A stretch of DNA of 6,339 bases. Source: Bacteroidales bacterium. Lineage in GTDB: Bacteria; Bacteroidota; Bacteroidia; Bacteroidales; UBA10428. The notes under the pieces are model-generated. The model did not search any database and was not told the DNA's origin. It saw nothing but the letters and a program-made list of their open reading frames with translations. Made by a program: the position numbers and the translations under genes. How positions within the stretch are numbered: position 1 is the stretch's first letter; every line of letters starts with the position of its first letter. Below, piece after piece: positions 5,186 to 6,339 of the stretch. The stretch covers positions 1 to 6,339 of the forward strand of contig JAFGVG010000096.1 of the NCBI GenBank assembly GCA_016938095.1. The letters are read 5' to 3'.

Positions 5186-5692
5186 TCAGTTTTCTTTGCA
5201 AGGCTCGCTGGTTTTTATAGCAGTGAAGTACAACGAACCATTAATCAGGCTCATGTCAACAATGTCAAAACCATTGCGTATAAGCTTGCTGCAGGCTCTT
5301 ACTGAATAATTGACATGGGTTTTGCCGATAAAAATGCCTGCATCGGGTAATAATGTATTAACGGCCCTGAAAACCTTACCCGGTTTACGGCCGGGACTGG
5401 CCGGTTCGAGGTTGATAATGGCCCTCAGGTTGTCGAAATCGACGTGATCGAGATACGAACAACTACAGGTGGTAACAATAATGCTACCGAAATATTTGCG
5501 AATATCGAGCTGTTCGGAAATGTAAACCAATACGTCCCTGTTTGATTCACTCAATATTACCCTTTCGAGATAATTCAACGTATCGGGTTTGCTGTGAAAC
5601 CTGCTCAACAGGCTTTCCTTGACCTGTAACCTGTATTGTTCAAATTCAGTGTCAACCGTTATGGTTTGGGTATCATCAGAAATGGCTTTCAT
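5186..5692 (-). CDS. Small protein resembling the N-terminal domain of Bacteroidota sugar transferases
   Basis: This 168-residue cytoplasmic-looking protein has no signal peptide and no membrane segment. The C-terminal two thirds resemble, from memory, the cytosolic methyltransferase-like N-terminal region of Bacteroidota exopolysaccharide sugar transferases (polyprenyl glycosylphosphotransferases). The matching stretches are AIINLEPASP (90-99), FRAVNTLLPDAGIFIGKTH (107-125), a short link, then LIRNGFDIVDMSLINGSLYFTAIK (136-159). In those enzymes a membrane hairpin separates the last two blocks and a catalytic domain follows. Both are missing here, so it cannot be a sugar transferase itself. 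It may be a stand-alone regulatory or binding version, or a remnant. The frame is intact, with no internal stop, and the start at 5692 has a plausible upstream promoter and an A-rich leader, so it is annotated as a gene rather than a pseudogene. It is flanked by intergenic gaps of 269 bp and 160 bp. Confidence 0.7.
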   Translation of the reverse strand: MKAISDDTQTITVDTEFEQYRLQVKESLLSRFHSKPDTLNYLERVILSESNRDVLVYISEQLDIRKYFGSIIVTTCSCSYLDHVDFDNLRAIINLEPASPGRKPGKVFRAVNTLLPDAGIFIGKTHVNYSVRACSKLIRNGFDIVDMSLINGSLYFTAIKTSEPCKEN

Positions 5693-5725
5693 AAAAACTG
5701 CGTTTTGGTTTTAGTTACTGGGAGC

Positions 5726-5760
5726 CAAAAGATAAGTTTTGTCGCATACTGTAACGCAAA
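5726..5760 (-). promoter_or_regulatory. Candidate promoter for the sugar-transferase-like gene
   Basis: On the minus strand, TTTG (5760-5757) is followed after 22 nt by TATCTTTTG (5734-5726). This is close to the Bacteroidota -33/-7 pair, with one extra base in the -7 box and a slightly long spacer. The leader to the ATG at 5692 would be about 25-30 nt and includes TAAAACCAAAA, with no Shine-Dalgarno sequence. Confidence 0.33.
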
Positions 5761-5852
5761 CAACCCCCAAAGGGTGACATATTATTTACGAACCCCTGAA
5801 TTAGATTTGACGAATAAACAGTTTCAGACGACGAAAGAAAACGCGGCCAGGT

Positions 5853-6339
5853 TCACTGGCTTTTCTTCCTGCCAAACCCGGAATCAATTTTCAGGAACGG
5901 GATAATGGCCATACCCGGTAAGGTACACAACAATACATAAACAAAGAAATCTTTGTATCCCAGCCATTCCTGCACATACCCCGACAACATCCCCGGAAGC
6001 ATCATACCAAAGGCCATAAGCGATGTGCCAATGGCATATTCAGCAGCCTTATATTTACTTTCGCCAACAAAATGCAGCATAAACAGCATATAAGCCGTAA
6101 AGCCAAAACCATAGCCGAACTGTTCAAGGACAATGGCCCCGTAAACTAACGCATCTGATGGAAGCGGCTGTATTATGGCAATATACAGCAAGCCTATATT
6201 GGGCAGGTTCATACTCAGGGCCATCAGCCATACCAGCTTCTTCAGCCCGTAGCGGGCAGCAAATATGCCGCCCAAAATACCGCCAACGGTGAGCGACAAC
6301 ATGCCAATGGTTCCATAGGCAATGCCATACTGCGCGGCA
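5853..6339 (-). CDS. AmpG-like MFS transporter, C-terminal half (5' end outside window)
   Basis: The frame is open to the window edge and encodes the last 161 residues of an inner-membrane major facilitator permease. An internal ATG at 6302 is not the true start, since the frame continues upstream with coding-like sequence (QYGIAYGTIG). About five to six hydrophobic helices are visible, fitting TM7/8 to TM12, and the protein ends in a short basic tail (GRKKSQ). The blocks LEQFGYGFGFTAYMLFML, KYKAAEYAIGTSLMAFG and LPGMLSGYVQEWLGYKDFF match the AmpG/PAT-like branch common in Bacteroidota, where members carry muropeptides or sugars and often sit beside glycan-degradation genes. The substrate cannot be fixed from the C-terminal half. 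If co-regulated with the sugar-enzyme block, it could import its product, but it lies on the opposite strand 1.6 kb away, so this link is weak. Confidence 0.88.
   Translation of the reverse strand, partial: AAQYGIAYGTIGMLSLTVGGILGGIFAARYGLKKLVWLMALSMNLPNIGLLYIAIIQPLPSDALVYGAIVLEQFGYGFGFTAYMLFMLHFVGESKYKAAEYAIGTSLMAFGMMLPGMLSGYVQEWLGYKDFFVYVLLCTLPGMAIIPFLKIDSGFGRKKSQ

Noticed and set aside
5051..5305. Plus-strand 84-codon open frame beginning in the repeat
   Set aside because: Its ATG is inside the palindrome and its 3' part overlaps the minus-strand 5186-5692 gene antisense. The translation has no recognisable motif.
5636..5905. Plus-strand 89-codon open frame across the 5693-5852 gap
   Set aside because: It overlaps two minus-strand genes at its ends and the translation looks random. 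The 160-bp gap itself appears to hold only promoter and leader sequence.
1..6339. tRNA, rRNA, CRISPR array or riboswitch
   Set aside because: No clover-leaf, conserved rRNA stretch, regularly spaced repeat or recognisable aptamer was seen. The gaps between genes are all under 270 bp.

Overview
The window looks like chromosomal DNA from an environmental Bacteroidota, probably of the Bacteroidales/Marinilabiliales kind. This rests on three things. Gene starts lack Shine-Dalgarno sequences and sit behind A/T-rich leaders. TAnnTTTG-like -7 boxes are present. The gene families are typical of that phylum: Tat-exported Gfo/Idh/MocA and hydroxypyruvate-isomerase-like pairs, an AmpG-like MFS transporter, and a protein resembling the N-terminal part of Bacteroidota sugar transferases. 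The species cannot be named from the sequence.

Layout. Positions 1-306 (+) hold the last third of fabD (malonyl-CoA:ACP transacylase). Positions 355-4244 (+) form the core of the window, a three-gene co-directional block. Its first gene encodes a membrane-anchored NapC/NrfH-type tetraheme cytochrome c fused to a formylglycine-generating-enzyme-like (SUMF1/PvdO) domain. Its second encodes a Tat-exported Gfo/Idh/MocA oxidoreductase with a lipobox. Its third encodes a Tat-exported TIM-barrel protein of the hydroxypyruvate isomerase type. Positions 4257-6339 are read from the minus strand: a small secreted protein of unknown function, a protein resembling a trimmed sugar-transferase N-terminus, and the C-terminal half of an AmpG-like MFS permease that runs off the window. 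A 127-bp nested palindromic repeat, probably a non-autonomous mobile or REP-like element, lies at 4952-5078 just upstream of the secreted-protein gene.

How the genes may work together. All three products of the central block are predicted to act outside the cytoplasm: one in the inner membrane, one as a lipoprotein, one as a soluble protein. The Gfo/Idh/MocA and TIM-barrel families act on sugars or sugar derivatives. NapC/NrfH proteins exchange electrons with the quinone pool. The working hypothesis is a periplasmic sugar or polyol oxidation/isomerisation module wired to the respiratory chain, related in spirit to the 3-keto-glycoside pathways built on Tat-exported Gfo/Idh/MocA enzymes in Bacteroidota. 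The role of the FGE-like domain is the main unknown: it has lost the cysteine pair that defines true formylglycine-generating enzymes. The direction of electron flow and the substrate cannot be read from the sequence.
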